Shown here: positions 45,452 to 53,664 of the stretch, one piece after another
Position numbering within the stretch: the stretch's first letter is position 1
Layout of the letters: the number at the start of each line of letters is the position of its first letter
From: Tsuneonella deserti
GTDB lineage: Bacteria > Pseudomonadota > Alphaproteobacteria > Sphingomonadales > Sphingomonadaceae
Assembly: GCF_014644315.1 (NCBI RefSeq)
Contig: NZ_BMKL01000001.1
Coordinates: forward strand, 1,561,001-1,625,000
DNA length: 64,000 nucleotides
Reading direction: 5' to 3'
The notes under the pieces: generated by a model
The model's database searches: none
What the model was told of the DNA's origin: nothing
What the model saw: the letters and a program-made list of their open reading frames with translations, nothing else
Translations under genes and position numbers: made by a program

Positions 45452-46564
45452 TTGCCCCCTGTCGCCGCCATTCCCCGCCGCCCGCGCAAGCCCCGACTGA
45501 GCGCCCGGCTGCGCGCGCTGTGGTCTTCGGGCGGACCGCACCGCGGACGGCGGCTGCTTGCGCTTGCGGCAGCGGTTGCCGTTCCGGCGATGGCCGCGCC
45601 GGGCGAATGGCGTTCGTTCGACTTGCCAGCCAGCCAGGCAGAGGCCGGGCCGATGCCGTTCGAGACGCCTGGTCAGAGCTTCCCTGGCTCGGCGTTCTTC
45701 TATCTCGAAGATCTGCCCGAGGCGCCCCGCGACACCCTCCCGCCGCCGATCGAGACGGGCGCCCATTCGGACACACAGGGCGCGCTGCCTCAGGCCGTAG
45801 GGACATCGGCCCGTTCGTTCACCGCTCTCGGCAGCGGGCTCGACAAGGCCCGCGCGCTGCAGTGCATGACGATGGCACTCTACTACGAAGCGGCGAACGA
45901 GCCGACCGACGGTCAGCGAGCGGTCGCGCAGGTGATCCTCAACCGCGTCGCGCACCCGAGCTATCCCAACAGCGTGTGCGGCGTCGTCTTCCAGGGCAGT
46001 GAGCGGCGCACGGGCTGCCAGTTCAGCTTTACCTGCGATGGTTCGCTGATGCGCCAGCCGGCCCGCGCGAGCTGGGACCGGGCGCGTTCGGTGGCCGCCG
46101 ATGCGCTGGCCGGTTACGTGTTCCGCCCGATCGGCCTCGCCACGCATTACCACGCGACTTACGTCCTGCCGTACTGGGCTTCCAGCCTCGAGAACGTCGG
46201 CACCATCGGGTTGCACACCTTCTACCGCTGGCGCGGCGCGGCGGGCCGGTGGGACGCCTTCGCGGTACGCTATCGCGGCGGCGAGCCGGCGGCCGCTCCG
46301 CACCCGCGCAGCGACGTCCTGACGCCTGAATCGGCCCCCGACCCGATCGTGCTTGCCCAGGCCTACGAAGCGGCCCGGCGCAAGGCGCAGAAGGAGGCGG
46401 CGGAGTATGTTCCGCCCCCACCGGTGTACAGCGCGGCCGTGCAGGCGCGGGGCGGCGATCGGGCATTCACCGCGCAGGACCTGCCGCAGTCGAGCGGAAT
46501 CAAGGCGGAATACGCCAACTCGGGCCGCTGGATTGCCCAGCCGACCGGCATTTCGACGATGTAG
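45452..46564 (+). CDS. SleB-type cell-wall hydrolase
   Basis: A 370-residue protein starting at a TTG with GAGGAG eight bases upstream. A basic N-terminus precedes a hydrophobic segment (LLALAAAVAVPAMA, signal anchor or signal peptide near residues 34-49). The hydrolase_2 domain is in the middle: LQCMTMALYYEAANEPTDGQ with the catalytic Glu, RAVAQVILNRVAHPSYPNSV, CGVVFQGSERRTGCQFSFTC, and GLATHYHATYVLPYW. This matches spore-cortex-lytic enzyme SleB/CwlJ; in alphaproteobacteria these act on vegetative peptidoglycan. The C-terminus is disordered. It is divergent from the btuB operon. Confidence 0.88.
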   Translation: MPPVAAIPRRPRKPRLSARLRALWSSGGPHRGRRLLALAAAVAVPAMAAPGEWRSFDLPASQAEAGPMPFETPGQSFPGSAFFYLEDLPEAPRDTLPPPIETGAHSDTQGALPQAVGTSARSFTALGSGLDKARALQCMTMALYYEAANEPTDGQRAVAQVILNRVAHPSYPNSVCGVVFQGSERRTGCQFSFTCDGSLMRQPARASWDRARSVAADALAGYVFRPIGLATHYHATYVLPYWASSLENVGTIGLHTFYRWRGAAGRWDAFAVRYRGGEPAAAPHPRSDVLTPESAPDPIVLAQAYEAARRKAQKEAAEYVPPPPVYSAAVQARGGDRAFTAQDLPQSSGIKAEYANSGRWIAQPTGISTM

Positions 46565-46569
46565 GAAAG

Positions 46570-46945
46570 GTGGGGGATTCTGTTGCTAGGCTCCCCCGGG
46601 CCCCCGGTTTCCGATTCTGTTACCCGGTTCGGTCCGAACCGTGCTCATAGCTTTGTAACTTCAGGGCGTTAGCCCCTAGAATTACGCGGCAAGAGCAAGT
46701 GCTTCGTTGTCGTTGGCACTTGTGAGTTTTGAGCCTTGAACGGGTTACTCAGCCCGAGCAAAAACGATGCTTTTCAACACACGTCGATCCTGGTTCGGCC
46801 CCGTCATTTTCCCCGCGACAACGGAGAAGGTGGTGGAGCCGCCGGGTACTGCCCCCGGGTCCGCTGCGTCTATTGCACACCGCAATTTATCGCCATAGCC
46901 GGCCCTTGGTTTCCCTTGGCCCGGCACCGACCGATATAGCGGTTC
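46570..46945 (-). ncRNA. ssrA: tmRNA, circularly permuted two-piece form
   Basis: Read on the minus strand, the acceptor piece comes first and ends GGGGGCAGTACCCGGCGGCTCCACCA with its CCA at 46833-46831. After a short spacer the coding piece begins at 46802 with GGGGCCGAACCAGGATCGACG. The seven bases GGGGCCG pair with CGGCTCC of the acceptor piece, forming the tRNA acceptor stem across the two pieces. The tag frame encodes ANDNEALALAA followed by TAA. A GGGGGA/TCCCCC hairpin near 46572-46597 closes the gene. This permuted order is known for alphaproteobacteria. The 5' boundary at about 46945 is approximate. SmpB is encoded at 16580-17062. Confidence 0.93.
46682..46717 (-). other. tmRNA proteolysis-tag reading frame
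   Basis: Twelve codons GCC AAC GAC AAC GAA GCA ... TAA on the minus strand give ANDNEALALAA-stop. The LAA ending is the ClpXP recognition signal. Confidence 0.92.
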
Positions 46946-47027
46946 GCGGCTTAATGTGAAGTGACCGAACGCCAGATGACCGCGAATGAAGCGCTCGATC
47001 GGGCCGCCGAACACCGAATGTTCCGTG

Positions 47028-47465
47028 TCAGAGCACGCCGGTGGCGTTCCGCCTGCGCAATTCGTCGCGGATTTCGGCCAGCAGTTCGACCTCGGTCGGT
47101 CCGGCCGCCGCCTCTTCCTTGTGGTTCACCTTGTTGGCCGCCTTCACGATCAGGAAGATGACCCAGGCGATAATCAGAAAGTTCACCACCTGGGTGATGA
47201 AATCGCCGTAGCCGATCATCGGCACCCCCGCCTCTTTCAGCGCCGCGTAGTTGGTGAGCGATCCCTTGTATCCGGCCGGAATGGACCCGAGCCGGATGAA
47301 GTAGTTCGAAAAATCGACGTCGCCGAAGATCCAGCCGATCAGCGGCATGATGATCGAATCGGTCAGCGAAGTTACGATCTTGCCGAAGGCGGCACCGATG
47401 ATGACCGCCACCGCCAGGTCGAGCACGTTGCCCCGATTGATGAAAGCCCTGAATTCGCGCAGCAT
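47028..47465 (-). CDS. mscL: Large-conductance mechanosensitive channel MscL
   Basis: A 145-residue membrane protein. MLREFRAFINRGNVLDLAVA opens the first helix, VIIGAAFGKIVTSLTDSIIM forms the pore-lining TM1 with its Gly/Ala packing, a periplasmic loop with DFSNYFIRLGSIPAGY follows, and TM2 is FLIIAWVIFLIVKAANKVN; the C-terminus ends in the cytoplasmic helix EVELLAEIRDELRRR. It opens under membrane tension to release osmolytes. The ATG at 47465 is family-typical. It lies upstream of ssrA on the same strand. Confidence 0.96.
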   Translation of the reverse strand: MLREFRAFINRGNVLDLAVAVIIGAAFGKIVTSLTDSIIMPLIGWIFGDVDFSNYFIRLGSIPAGYKGSLTNYAALKEAGVPMIGYGDFITQVVNFLIIAWVIFLIVKAANKVNHKEEAAAGPTEVELLAEIRDELRRRNATGVL

Positions 47466-47620
47466 CTCCGCCTCCTGTCGCTTGCCCAATCCCGCACTTG
47501 TGCCATTGTTTTCAGCGCGCGCAACAACGTTCGCTCCTTGCGCCGCGCCGACGGTGTGCTAGATTCGCAATACAGGCCGGGCGCGCCTTTCGCGCCCATG
47601 CTGAAAGGGTGTCCGACGCA

Positions 47621-48292
47621 ATGACCTTCACCGCCTTCCGCCGCACCGTCGTTGTCGCGCTCGCCGCGCTCGGGCTGTCCGCCTGCGGCATCAACACGAT
47701 TCCGACCAAGGAAGAGGCCGCCAAGGCCAAGTGGGCCGACGTGCAGGCCGCTTTCCAGGAACGCGCCAATCTCGTCCCCAACCTGGCCGAAGTGGCCAAG
47801 GGCGCGGCCGAGCAGGAGCGCGGCATCCTGACCGACGTGATCGAAGCCCGCGCCAAGGCGACCAGCATCCAGATCAATGCCGATGATCTGACCGATCCGG
47901 CCAAGATGGCGCAATACCAGGCCGCGCAGAACCAGCTTTCGAGCGGCCTTGGCCGCCTGCTGGCGAACTTCGAGGCCTATCCGGACCTGAAATCGATCGC
48001 CAACTACCAGATGCTCCAGAGCCAGCTCGAAGGGCAGGAAAACCGTGTCCGCATCACCATCCGCGACTACAACGAAGCGGTGCGCGACTATAACACCGAG
48101 ATCCGCACGTTCCCGAGCGCGATCGCGGCCAACGTGGTTTACGGGTCGAAGCCGATGGTCCCGTACGAGGCGGTCACCCCGGGCGCCGAAGTCGCTCCCA
48201 CGCTCGACATGACCCCGTCGGGATCGGCGACGCGGCCCGCCGGGGCTAACGACAACGCCCCGCAGCCCACCGCCACCGCCGTCAACAACTGA
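47621..48292 (+). CDS. lemA: LemA family lipoprotein
   Basis: A 223-residue protein. The N-terminus TFRR... hydrophobic segment ends in LGLSAC, a lipobox. The conserved LemA helix is WADVQAAFQERANLVPNLAE, then QLSSGLGRLLANFEAYPDLK and VRITIRDYNEAVRDYNTEIR. The C-terminus is Pro/Thr/Ala-rich and disordered. LemA proteins are helical-bundle membrane-associated proteins often encoded next to TPM-domain proteins, as here; no enzymatic role is established. First gene of a run lemA-TPM-TPM-NUDIX-SDR with very short gaps. Confidence 0.92.
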   Translation: MTFTAFRRTVVVALAALGLSACGINTIPTKEEAAKAKWADVQAAFQERANLVPNLAEVAKGAAEQERGILTDVIEARAKATSIQINADDLTDPAKMAQYQAAQNQLSSGLGRLLANFEAYPDLKSIANYQMLQSQLEGQENRVRITIRDYNEAVRDYNTEIRTFPSAIAANVVYGSKPMVPYEAVTPGAEVAPTLDMTPSGSATRPAGANDNAPQPTATAVNN

Positions 48293-48300
48293 CGAATCCG

Positions 48301-49110
48301 GTGCGCGCCCTTGCGCTCGTCCTCGCCTGGCTGGCGGCGTTCATCGCGTCGCCGGCCGTGGCGCAGGAGTTTCCCGCCCTCACCGGGCGGGTGGTCGATG
48401 CCGCCAACATCATTCCGCCTGCTGTCGAAGCGGAACTCGACGCGAAGCTGACCGCGTTCGAAACCCGGACCCAGCGCCAGTTCGTGGTGGCGACGGTGCC
48501 GAGCCTCGATGGCTACGAGATTTCGGACTACGGCTACCGCCTCGGGCGCAAGTGGGGCATCGGCGACAAGGAGCGCAACGACGGCGTCATCCTGCTGGTC
48601 GCGCCCAGCGAGCGCAAGGTGCGGATCGAGGTCGGCTACGGGCTGGAGCCGGTGCTGACCGATGGATATTCCGCGCTGATCGTCCAGAACACCATCCTGC
48701 CCGCGTTCAAGGCGGGCGACATGCCCGGGGGGATCGTCGCCGGGACCGACGCGATCATCAAGCAGCTGGAACTGCCGGCAGATGAAGCGGCCAAGGTAGC
48801 GCAGGCAGCGGAAACGCAGGCCGCGCAGAGCGAAGGCGGCTTCCCGCTAGGCGCGATACTGTGGATCGCCTTCCTGCTGTTCTTCTTCATCCTGCCCATG
48901 CTCGGCCGGCGCGGCGGCCGCCATTATCGTGGCCGCGGCGGAATGGGCGGCGCGGTCGGCAACATAATCCTGTGGGAAGCACTTAACGCCGCCGCCCGCT
49001 CGGGCCGCCACGGCGGCGGATGGGGCGGCGGGGGCGGCGGCTTCGGCGGCGGCGGCTTCGGCGGCGGCGGCGGCAGCTTCGGGGGCGGCGGCGCCTCCGG
49101 CGGCTGGTAA
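48301..49110 (+). CDS. TPM-domain (YgcG-like) membrane protein with Gly-rich tail
   Basis: A 269-residue protein starting at a GTG eight bases after lemA. A signal peptide (ALVLAWLAAFIASPAVA) precedes the TPM domain (FPALTGRVVDAANIIPPAVE, YRLGRKWGIGDKERNDGVIL and RIEVGYGLEPVLTDGYSA). A transmembrane helix near residues 180-200 (LGAILWIAFLLFFFILPML) follows, and the C-terminal tail is almost only Gly, Phe and Ser. It is the usual companion of LemA; relatives have been linked to photosystem repair or phosphatase activity, which may not apply here. Confidence 0.88.
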   Translation: MRALALVLAWLAAFIASPAVAQEFPALTGRVVDAANIIPPAVEAELDAKLTAFETRTQRQFVVATVPSLDGYEISDYGYRLGRKWGIGDKERNDGVILLVAPSERKVRIEVGYGLEPVLTDGYSALIVQNTILPAFKAGDMPGGIVAGTDAIIKQLELPADEAAKVAQAAETQAAQSEGGFPLGAILWIAFLLFFFILPMLGRRGGRHYRGRGGMGGAVGNIILWEALNAAARSGRHGGGWGGGGGGFGGGGFGGGGGSFGGGGASGGW

Positions 49111-49123
49111 GGGGAGGCTGGCA

Positions 49124-49798
49124 GTGGCGTTCCTGACCGACGCAGAGCACGCTCAGGTTTCCGCGGCGGTCGCCGCAGCGGAAGGCCATAGCGCGGGCGA
49201 GATCGTCACCGTTCTGGCCGAACAGTCGGACGGCTACAGCGACATCCAGCTCGCCTGGTCGATCCTCATCGCCACCTTCGCACTGACGATGTTCGCGCTG
49301 TTCCCGGACTTCTACCTACGCATCGTCGAGCGGGTGCTCGGCGGATGGATCCTCGAATGGACCCCGCGCGAGCTGCTGAGCCTGGCGGTGTTCGTGGTGG
49401 TGGCCAAGTTCGTGGCCATGTGGCTGATCCAGCTATGGCGCCCGCTCAAGTTCCTGCTCGTCCCCGCGCCGGTGAAGCAGATGCGCGTGCGAGACGCCGC
49501 TATCCGCCACTTCAAGGTGGGTGCAGAACGCCGCACCCACGGGCGCACCGGCGTTCTCATATACCTGTCGATGCGCGAGCACCGCGCGGAGATCGTCGCC
49601 GACGAAGCGATCGCGAAGATGGTCTCGGCCGAAGTGTGGGGCGAGGCGATGGCCGATATGCTGAAGGACATTCGCCAGGGCCGCATTGCCGATGGCCTGG
49701 TCGCCGGAGTGAGCGACGTCGGCGCCGTCCTCAGCCAGCACTTCCCGCGCGCCGAGGACGACCGCAACGAACTGCCTGACCGGTTGATCGAAGTCTGA
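49124..49798 (+). CDS. Second TPM-domain membrane protein
   Basis: A 224-residue protein beginning at a GTG 14 bases after the previous gene. The opening LTDAEHAQVSAAVAAAEGHS is the short TPM start (SAGEIVTVLAEQSDGYSDIQ); two transmembrane helices follow (LAWSILIATFALTMFALFPDF and SLAVFVVVAKFVAMWLIQL), and the C-terminal half resembles the TPM domain again (RTHGRTGVLIYLSMREHRAE, IVADEAIAKMV). It is the membrane-embedded partner often found next to LemA and the signal-peptide TPM protein. Confidence 0.85.
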   Translation: MAFLTDAEHAQVSAAVAAAEGHSAGEIVTVLAEQSDGYSDIQLAWSILIATFALTMFALFPDFYLRIVERVLGGWILEWTPRELLSLAVFVVVAKFVAMWLIQLWRPLKFLLVPAPVKQMRVRDAAIRHFKVGAERRTHGRTGVLIYLSMREHRAEIVADEAIAKMVSAEVWGEAMADMLKDIRQGRIADGLVAGVSDVGAVLSQHFPRAEDDRNELPDRLIEV

Positions 49799-50364
49799 TG
49801 AGTGCACAGGAGGGGACGCTTCCTCCCGACGCGGGGGCGCCGGAGGAAGTGGTCTGGGAAGGCCGCTTCGTGACCGCGAAGAAACGCGGGAGGTGGGAAT
49901 ACGTCAGCCGCGCGCGCGGCATCCGGGCGGCGGTAATCGTGGCGATCGACGGCGGCCACGTCATCCTTGTCGAGCAGTACCGCGTGCCGATGGGCCGCGC
50001 CTCGCTGGAAATGCCCGCCGGCCTCGTTGGCGATGGCGACGACGATGGCGACGAGGAGGCGGAAACCGCCGCCCGCCGCGAGCTGGAGGAAGAAACCGGC
50101 TACCGCGCCCACTCGATAGAGGACTGCGGCCTGTTCTATTCCTCGCCCGGGATGCTGTCGGAAAGCTTCCACCTGTTCCGTGCTACAGAACTGGAGCGGG
50201 TCGGCGATGGCGGCGGGACCGCTTCGGAGAACATCACCGTACACCGCGTGGCGCTGGACGAAGTGCCCGCGTTCGTCGAAGAACGGCGCAAGGCCGGTGT
50301 CGGGATCGACACCAAGCTGATGCTCCTGCTGGGCGGAGCGATAATCGGGAGGAAACGGGCATGA
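49798..50364 (+). CDS. NUDIX hydrolase
   Basis: A 188-residue protein whose start ATG overlaps the previous stop (TGATG). The NUDIX box is complete: G-DDDGD-E-EAETAAR-REL-EEETGY, near residues 80-102, with all metal-binding Glu. The N-terminal part (WEGRFVTAKKRGRWEYVSRA, VIVAIDGGHVILVEQYRVP) and the E-array are those of ADP-ribose pyrophosphatase-like members. Substrate is probably a nucleoside diphosphate linked to another group. The stop overlaps the next ATG (ATGA). Confidence 0.9.
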   Translation: MSAQEGTLPPDAGAPEEVVWEGRFVTAKKRGRWEYVSRARGIRAAVIVAIDGGHVILVEQYRVPMGRASLEMPAGLVGDGDDDGDEEAETAARRELEEETGYRAHSIEDCGLFYSSPGMLSESFHLFRATELERVGDGGGTASENITVHRVALDEVPAFVEERRKAGVGIDTKLMLLLGGAIIGRKRA

Positions 50365-51143
50365 GCGGACGGGTTGCGGGCAAGCTGGCGCTGGTCACGG
50401 GTGCGGCGCAGGGTCTTGGCGCGGCACATTGCCAGGCGCTGGCGCGCGAAGGGGCGAAAGTCCTGTGCACCGACATCAACGGCGATGGCGCCCAGGCGAC
50501 CGCTGCGGCGATCAACGCCGAAGTGGGCGCGGGCACCGCTTTCGCAATGAAACACGATGTCACCTCTCCCGATGAATGGGATGCGGCGATCGAGCTGGCG
50601 CGCGATGCGCTTGGCGGCCTGTCGGTACTGGTCAACAACGCCGGCGTCGGCGTGCGCGGGAATATCGAGACCTGCACCCTGGAGGAATGGCGCAAGGGCT
50701 TTGCGATCAACGTCGAAAGCGTGTTCCTCGGGTGCCAGAAGGCGCTGCCTCTGATGAAAGACAACCAGCCCGGTTCGATCATCAACATCAGCTCGATCGC
50801 GGGGCTCATCGCAAGCGATACAATGCCCGGCTACAACGCCAGCAAGGCGGCGGTGTGGATGCTGTCGAAGTCGGTTGCGCTCTATTGCGGCAAGATGGGC
50901 TGGAACATCCGCTGCAATTCGGTGCACCCGACGTTCGTCGATACGCCGATCCTGGATGGAATGGTGGCGAGCACCGGGCGCGAAAAGAGCGTGATCATGG
51001 ACAAGCTGGCGCGGCAGATCCCCCTGAAGCGGGTGGGAGAGCCGCGGGAAATCGCCGATGGTGTGCTGTTCCTCGCCAGCGACGAGAGCAGCTTCATGAC
51101 CGGAGCGGAGCTTAAGCTCGACGGCGGCATCAGCGCGATGTGA
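50361..51143 (+). CDS. SDR-family oxidoreductase
   Basis: A 260-residue classical short-chain dehydrogenase: cofactor loop LALVTGAAQGLGAAHCQALA, LCTDINGDGAQATAAAINAE, NNAGVGVRGNIETCTLEEWR, catalytic Ser in INISSIAGLIASD and YxxxK as YNASKAAV, and GGISAM at the C-terminus. These sequences resemble the 3alpha/20beta-hydroxysteroid or glucose dehydrogenase group and often use NAD. It overlaps the NUDIX stop by ATGA, so it is the last gene of the lemA-led run, closed by a strong terminator. Confidence 0.9.
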   Translation: MSGRVAGKLALVTGAAQGLGAAHCQALAREGAKVLCTDINGDGAQATAAAINAEVGAGTAFAMKHDVTSPDEWDAAIELARDALGGLSVLVNNAGVGVRGNIETCTLEEWRKGFAINVESVFLGCQKALPLMKDNQPGSIINISSIAGLIASDTMPGYNASKAAVWMLSKSVALYCGKMGWNIRCNSVHPTFVDTPILDGMVASTGREKSVIMDKLARQIPLKRVGEPREIADGVLFLASDESSFMTGAELKLDGGISAM

Positions 51144-51155
51144 GTGACAAGAGAA

Positions 51156-51181
51156 AGGGCGCGCAAACCCTTGCGCGCCCT
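51156..51181. terminator. Bidirectional terminator
   Basis: AGGGCGCGCAA (51156-51166) and TTGCGCGCCCT (51171-51181) form a perfect 11-bp stem with an ACCC loop, between the convergent ends at 51143 and 51184. Confidence 0.85.
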
Positions 51182-51183
51182 CC

Positions 51184-51402
51184 TCAGTCAGCGATCAAGG
51201 CGATCGCCAAGTAGACCAGGATCAGCGATCCCAGGCCCAGGACAGTGCCCGCCGCGAAAGCGATGCGGACGATCATCGGGTTGATCCCGAAGTAGTTGGC
51301 GATCCCGCCGCAGACCCCGAAGACCTTGGCGTTGCCCTTGTCGAGCGCGAAGCCGCGGCTTGCGGGGGCCACGGCCGGCCGGTGGCGTTCCAGGCCGTTC
51401 AT
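51184..51402 (-). CDS. pspC: PspC-domain membrane protein
   Basis: A 72-residue protein with the PspC signature: FALDKGNAKVFGVCGGIANY, FGINPMIVRIAFAAGTVLG and LILVYLAIALIAD. The family is involved in phage-shock (membrane-stress) responses; many members are stand-alone and only loosely linked to PspA. The ATG at 51402 overlaps the stop of the 40-codon ORF upstream (ATGA), which sets the start. Confidence 0.85.
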   Translation of the reverse strand: MNGLERHRPAVAPASRGFALDKGNAKVFGVCGGIANYFGINPMIVRIAFAAGTVLGLGSLILVYLAIALIAD

Positions 51403-51521
51403 GCCAGCGTTCCGGGGAGCAGCATGCCCTGGTTGGCGGGAGTGATCGCGGCGGCGAACATGACGAGGCTGAATGCCAGGCTGAAGACCGCGGCGGCGAG
51501 CTTGTTGTTGAGTACTTGCAT
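51399..51521 (-). CDS. 40-residue membrane peptide upstream of pspC
   Basis: The ATG at 51521 has AAGGAA nine bases upstream. The product MQVLNNKLAAAVFSLAFSLVMFAAAITPANQGMLLPGTLA (40 residues) has one hydrophobic helix, near residues 8-27. It overlaps pspC by ATGA, so it is translated with it. No family is recognised. Confidence 0.65.
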   Translation of the reverse strand: MQVLNNKLAAAVFSLAFSLVMFAAAITPANQGMLLPGTLA

Positions 51522-51749
51522 TGTCTGGTTCCTTGTCCAAGCGTTCCGGCGGACCATCCGTCGGATGCCGGACACTTCGCAAGCAGCGTGCCAATTCGCG
51601 AAAATGGCGGAATTCCGCGGTTTTCCGCCTGGCGCTCCTTTCCCATTCCTGAACAGTTTGCTCACCATCGGGAAATTTTCCCAACAGTTGGGATGGGGAT
51701 TCTGGATGCTGGCTTCATCGCCCGCAGGCGGGTAACCGGAAGCCCGCTC

Positions 51750-52820
51750 ATGGCTCTCGACCGCATCTCGCTTTCCCGTTTCCGCAACCATCGCGAGACC
51801 ACGCTCGAAGGCGCGCGCGGGTTCAATCTCCTGGTGGGAGAGAACGGCGCGGGGAAGACCAACGTGCTGGAGGCGCTCTCCCTGCTTGCTCCCGGCCGGG
51901 GGCTACGCCGCGCGCCGCTCACCGAGATGGCGGCGACGCCGGGGCAGGACGGCTTCATCGTGGGCGCTTCGCTGATGAGCGACGGCGAGGAAGTGAGGCT
52001 CGGCACGGCGGTCGACGGCGCGCGGCCAACGCGGCGCATGGTGCGCATAAATGGCGCGGAGGCAAGCGCGGTAATGCTGGGCGAATGGCTGGCGTTGTCC
52101 TGGCTCACCCCCGCCATGGACGGGTTGTTCACCGATAGCGCGGGAGCGCGGCGGCGCTGGCTCGACCGGCTCGCGGTGGCGCTCGATGCGGGCCACGCCC
52201 GCCACGCCGCGCGCTACGAGGCGGCCTTGCGCGAACGCAATCGCCTGCTGGCCGGGGAGACGGCTCCCGATCCGCTGTGGCTGGACGGGATCGAGGCGCA
52301 GATGGCGACCAGCGGCGCGGCGCTCTCAGACGGCCGGGCGCGGCTGATCCAGATGCTCGCCGGGGAGCTCGACTCGTTGCCCAGTGAGCCGTTCGCCCTG
52401 CCCGAGCTCGATTATCGGCCGGGCGGCGTTGCCGACGCTGACGCCTGGCGCCGGAGCCGCGCGCGTGACCGTGCGGCGGGCCGCACGCTCGAAGGCCCGC
52501 ACCGCGACGACCTTGGCGTGACGATGGCCGGCAAGGGCCAGCCCGCTGCACGAAGCTCGACCGGGGAGCAGAAGGCGATGCTGATCGCGATTACCCTGGC
52601 CCATGCCGGCCTCGCCGCTCGCGGACGCGCCAGCGTGCTGCTGCTGGATGAAGTGGCCGCCCATCTCGATCCCCTGCGGCGCGCGGCCCTGTTCGAACGG
52701 CTACGCGAAAGCGGGACGCAGGTATGGTTCACCGGCACCGAAACCGCACCATTCGAACCGGTCCTTCAGGATATGGCGGTGTGGCGCGTCGCGGACGGCA
52801 GCGCCCGCCGGGAAAGCTAG
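51750..52820 (+). CDS. recF: DNA replication and repair protein RecF
   Basis: A 356-residue SMC-like ATPase that helps load RecA at gaps. The opening LDRISLSRFRNHRETTLE is typical, Walker A is VGENGAGKTNVLEALSLL near residue 30, the RecF segment GPHRDDLGVTM lies before the signature ARSSTGEQKAMLIAITLAHA and Walker B ASVLLLDEVAAHLDP. The ATG at 51750 is the family start. It shares the CTAG at 52817-52820 with the end of ubiK. recA and uvrA are also in this window but not in operon with it. Confidence 0.94.
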   Translation: MALDRISLSRFRNHRETTLEGARGFNLLVGENGAGKTNVLEALSLLAPGRGLRRAPLTEMAATPGQDGFIVGASLMSDGEEVRLGTAVDGARPTRRMVRINGAEASAVMLGEWLALSWLTPAMDGLFTDSAGARRRWLDRLAVALDAGHARHAARYEAALRERNRLLAGETAPDPLWLDGIEAQMATSGAALSDGRARLIQMLAGELDSLPSEPFALPELDYRPGGVADADAWRRSRARDRAAGRTLEGPHRDDLGVTMAGKGQPAARSSTGEQKAMLIAITLAHAGLAARGRASVLLLDEVAAHLDPLRRAALFERLRESGTQVWFTGTETAPFEPVLQDMAVWRVADGSARRES

Positions 52821-53071
52821 GCTCCCGCGGCGATCTTGGCTTCGAGCGCCGCGATCCGTTCGGCCAGCCGCTCGTTTTCCTCGCGGGCGCGGGCGGCCAT
52901 GTCCTTGACCGCGTCGAATTCCTCGCGGCTCACGAAATCGAACCCGCCGACCATTCCGCGCACGCGCTCGCGCGCGCCCTCGCGGGCCTCGCGCGCCATG
53001 CCCGCGGCAGTGCCGGCGGCGGCGTTGGCCAGCTTGACGAAATCGGAGATGAGGGGGTTTTCGCTCTGCAT
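52817..53071 (-). CDS. ubiK: UbiK-type accessory factor (BMFP domain)
   Basis: An 84-residue protein: a Phe/Val-rich opening (ISDFVKLANAAAGTAAGMAR), FDFVSREEFDAVKDMAARAR and a coiled coil ENERLAERIAALEAKIA at the C-terminus. This is the YqiC/BMFP family, trimeric coiled coils; the Escherichia and Salmonella members (UbiK) support aerobic ubiquinone synthesis by binding UbiJ and lipids. The ATG at 53071 fits. It is on the strand opposite recF, next to tspO. Confidence 0.88.
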   Translation of the reverse strand: MQSENPLISDFVKLANAAAGTAAGMAREAREGARERVRGMVGGFDFVSREEFDAVKDMAARAREENERLAERIAALEAKIAAGA

Positions 53072-53109
53072 GGCAGGTATGTGGTCGCCCGCCGCGCGGC
53101 AGGCAAGCC

Positions 53110-53664
53110 CTAGAATTCGTACCGCTGCACGGCTCCGCTGGCCGTGCTCTCCCTGCCCCCGTCGGGATTGGCCCGGAGAAACTCCCAGTTGAGCAGTGTG
53201 GCGAAGGCGATCCATGCCAGGTAGGGCAGCAGCAGCAGCGCGGCGACCCGGCGGACGCGCCAGAACAGGACGATGGTGACAATCACCAGCACGTCGAGCA
53301 CGGCGATCACGATCAGGCCGGTCCTGATCTGGTGCATCGCGAAGAACACGGGCGACCACGAAAGATTTACCGCGAGCTGCACCGCAAACGCCGCGATCGC
53401 CGCCGTCCTGCCCCGCGCGCCCCAGGCCGCGCAGACCATCGCCAGCGCCAGCCCCATCATCACGTAGAGAATCGACCAGACGATCCCGAACCACATCGGC
53501 GGCGGGAAGATGTCGGGCTTGACCAGCGACTGGAACCACGCGCTCTGCGCATTGCTGCCGACCTGGCCCGACAGGAACCCCAGCAGCAGCACGAGCGGCA
53601 CAGTGAACAGCGCCCAGCGTATGAAGCTGCCGCGCAGCTGCCGCTTCGATGCCAATCCGGTCAT
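53110..53664 (-). CDS. tspO: TspO/MBR family membrane protein
   Basis: A 184-residue protein with five hydrophobic segments. The TspO features are WFQSLVKPDIFPPPMWFGIV, WSILYVMMGLALAMV, VQLAVNLSWSPVFFAMHQIR and LPYLAWIAFATLLNWEFLRA. TspO binds porphyrins and sterol-like ligands and in alphaproteobacteria responds to oxygen and light. The tlyA stop overlaps the tspO start (53661-53664, ATGA), so the order is tlyA then tspO in one transcript. Confidence 0.93.
   Translation of the reverse strand: MTGLASKRQLRGSFIRWALFTVPLVLLLGFLSGQVGSNAQSAWFQSLVKPDIFPPPMWFGIVWSILYVMMGLALAMVCAAWGARGRTAAIAAFAVQLAVNLSWSPVFFAMHQIRTGLIVIAVLDVLVIVTIVLFWRVRRVAALLLLPYLAWIAFATLLNWEFLRANPDGGRESTASGAVQRYEF

Noticed and set aside
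46745..47014. Minus-strand ORF of 89 codons upstream of ssrA
   Set aside because: It overlaps the acceptor piece of tmRNA and has no domain.
49010..49110. GGCGGC-rich direct repeats
   Set aside because: They encode the Gly/Phe/Ser tail of the TPM protein and are in frame; no sign of a mobile or regulatory repeat.
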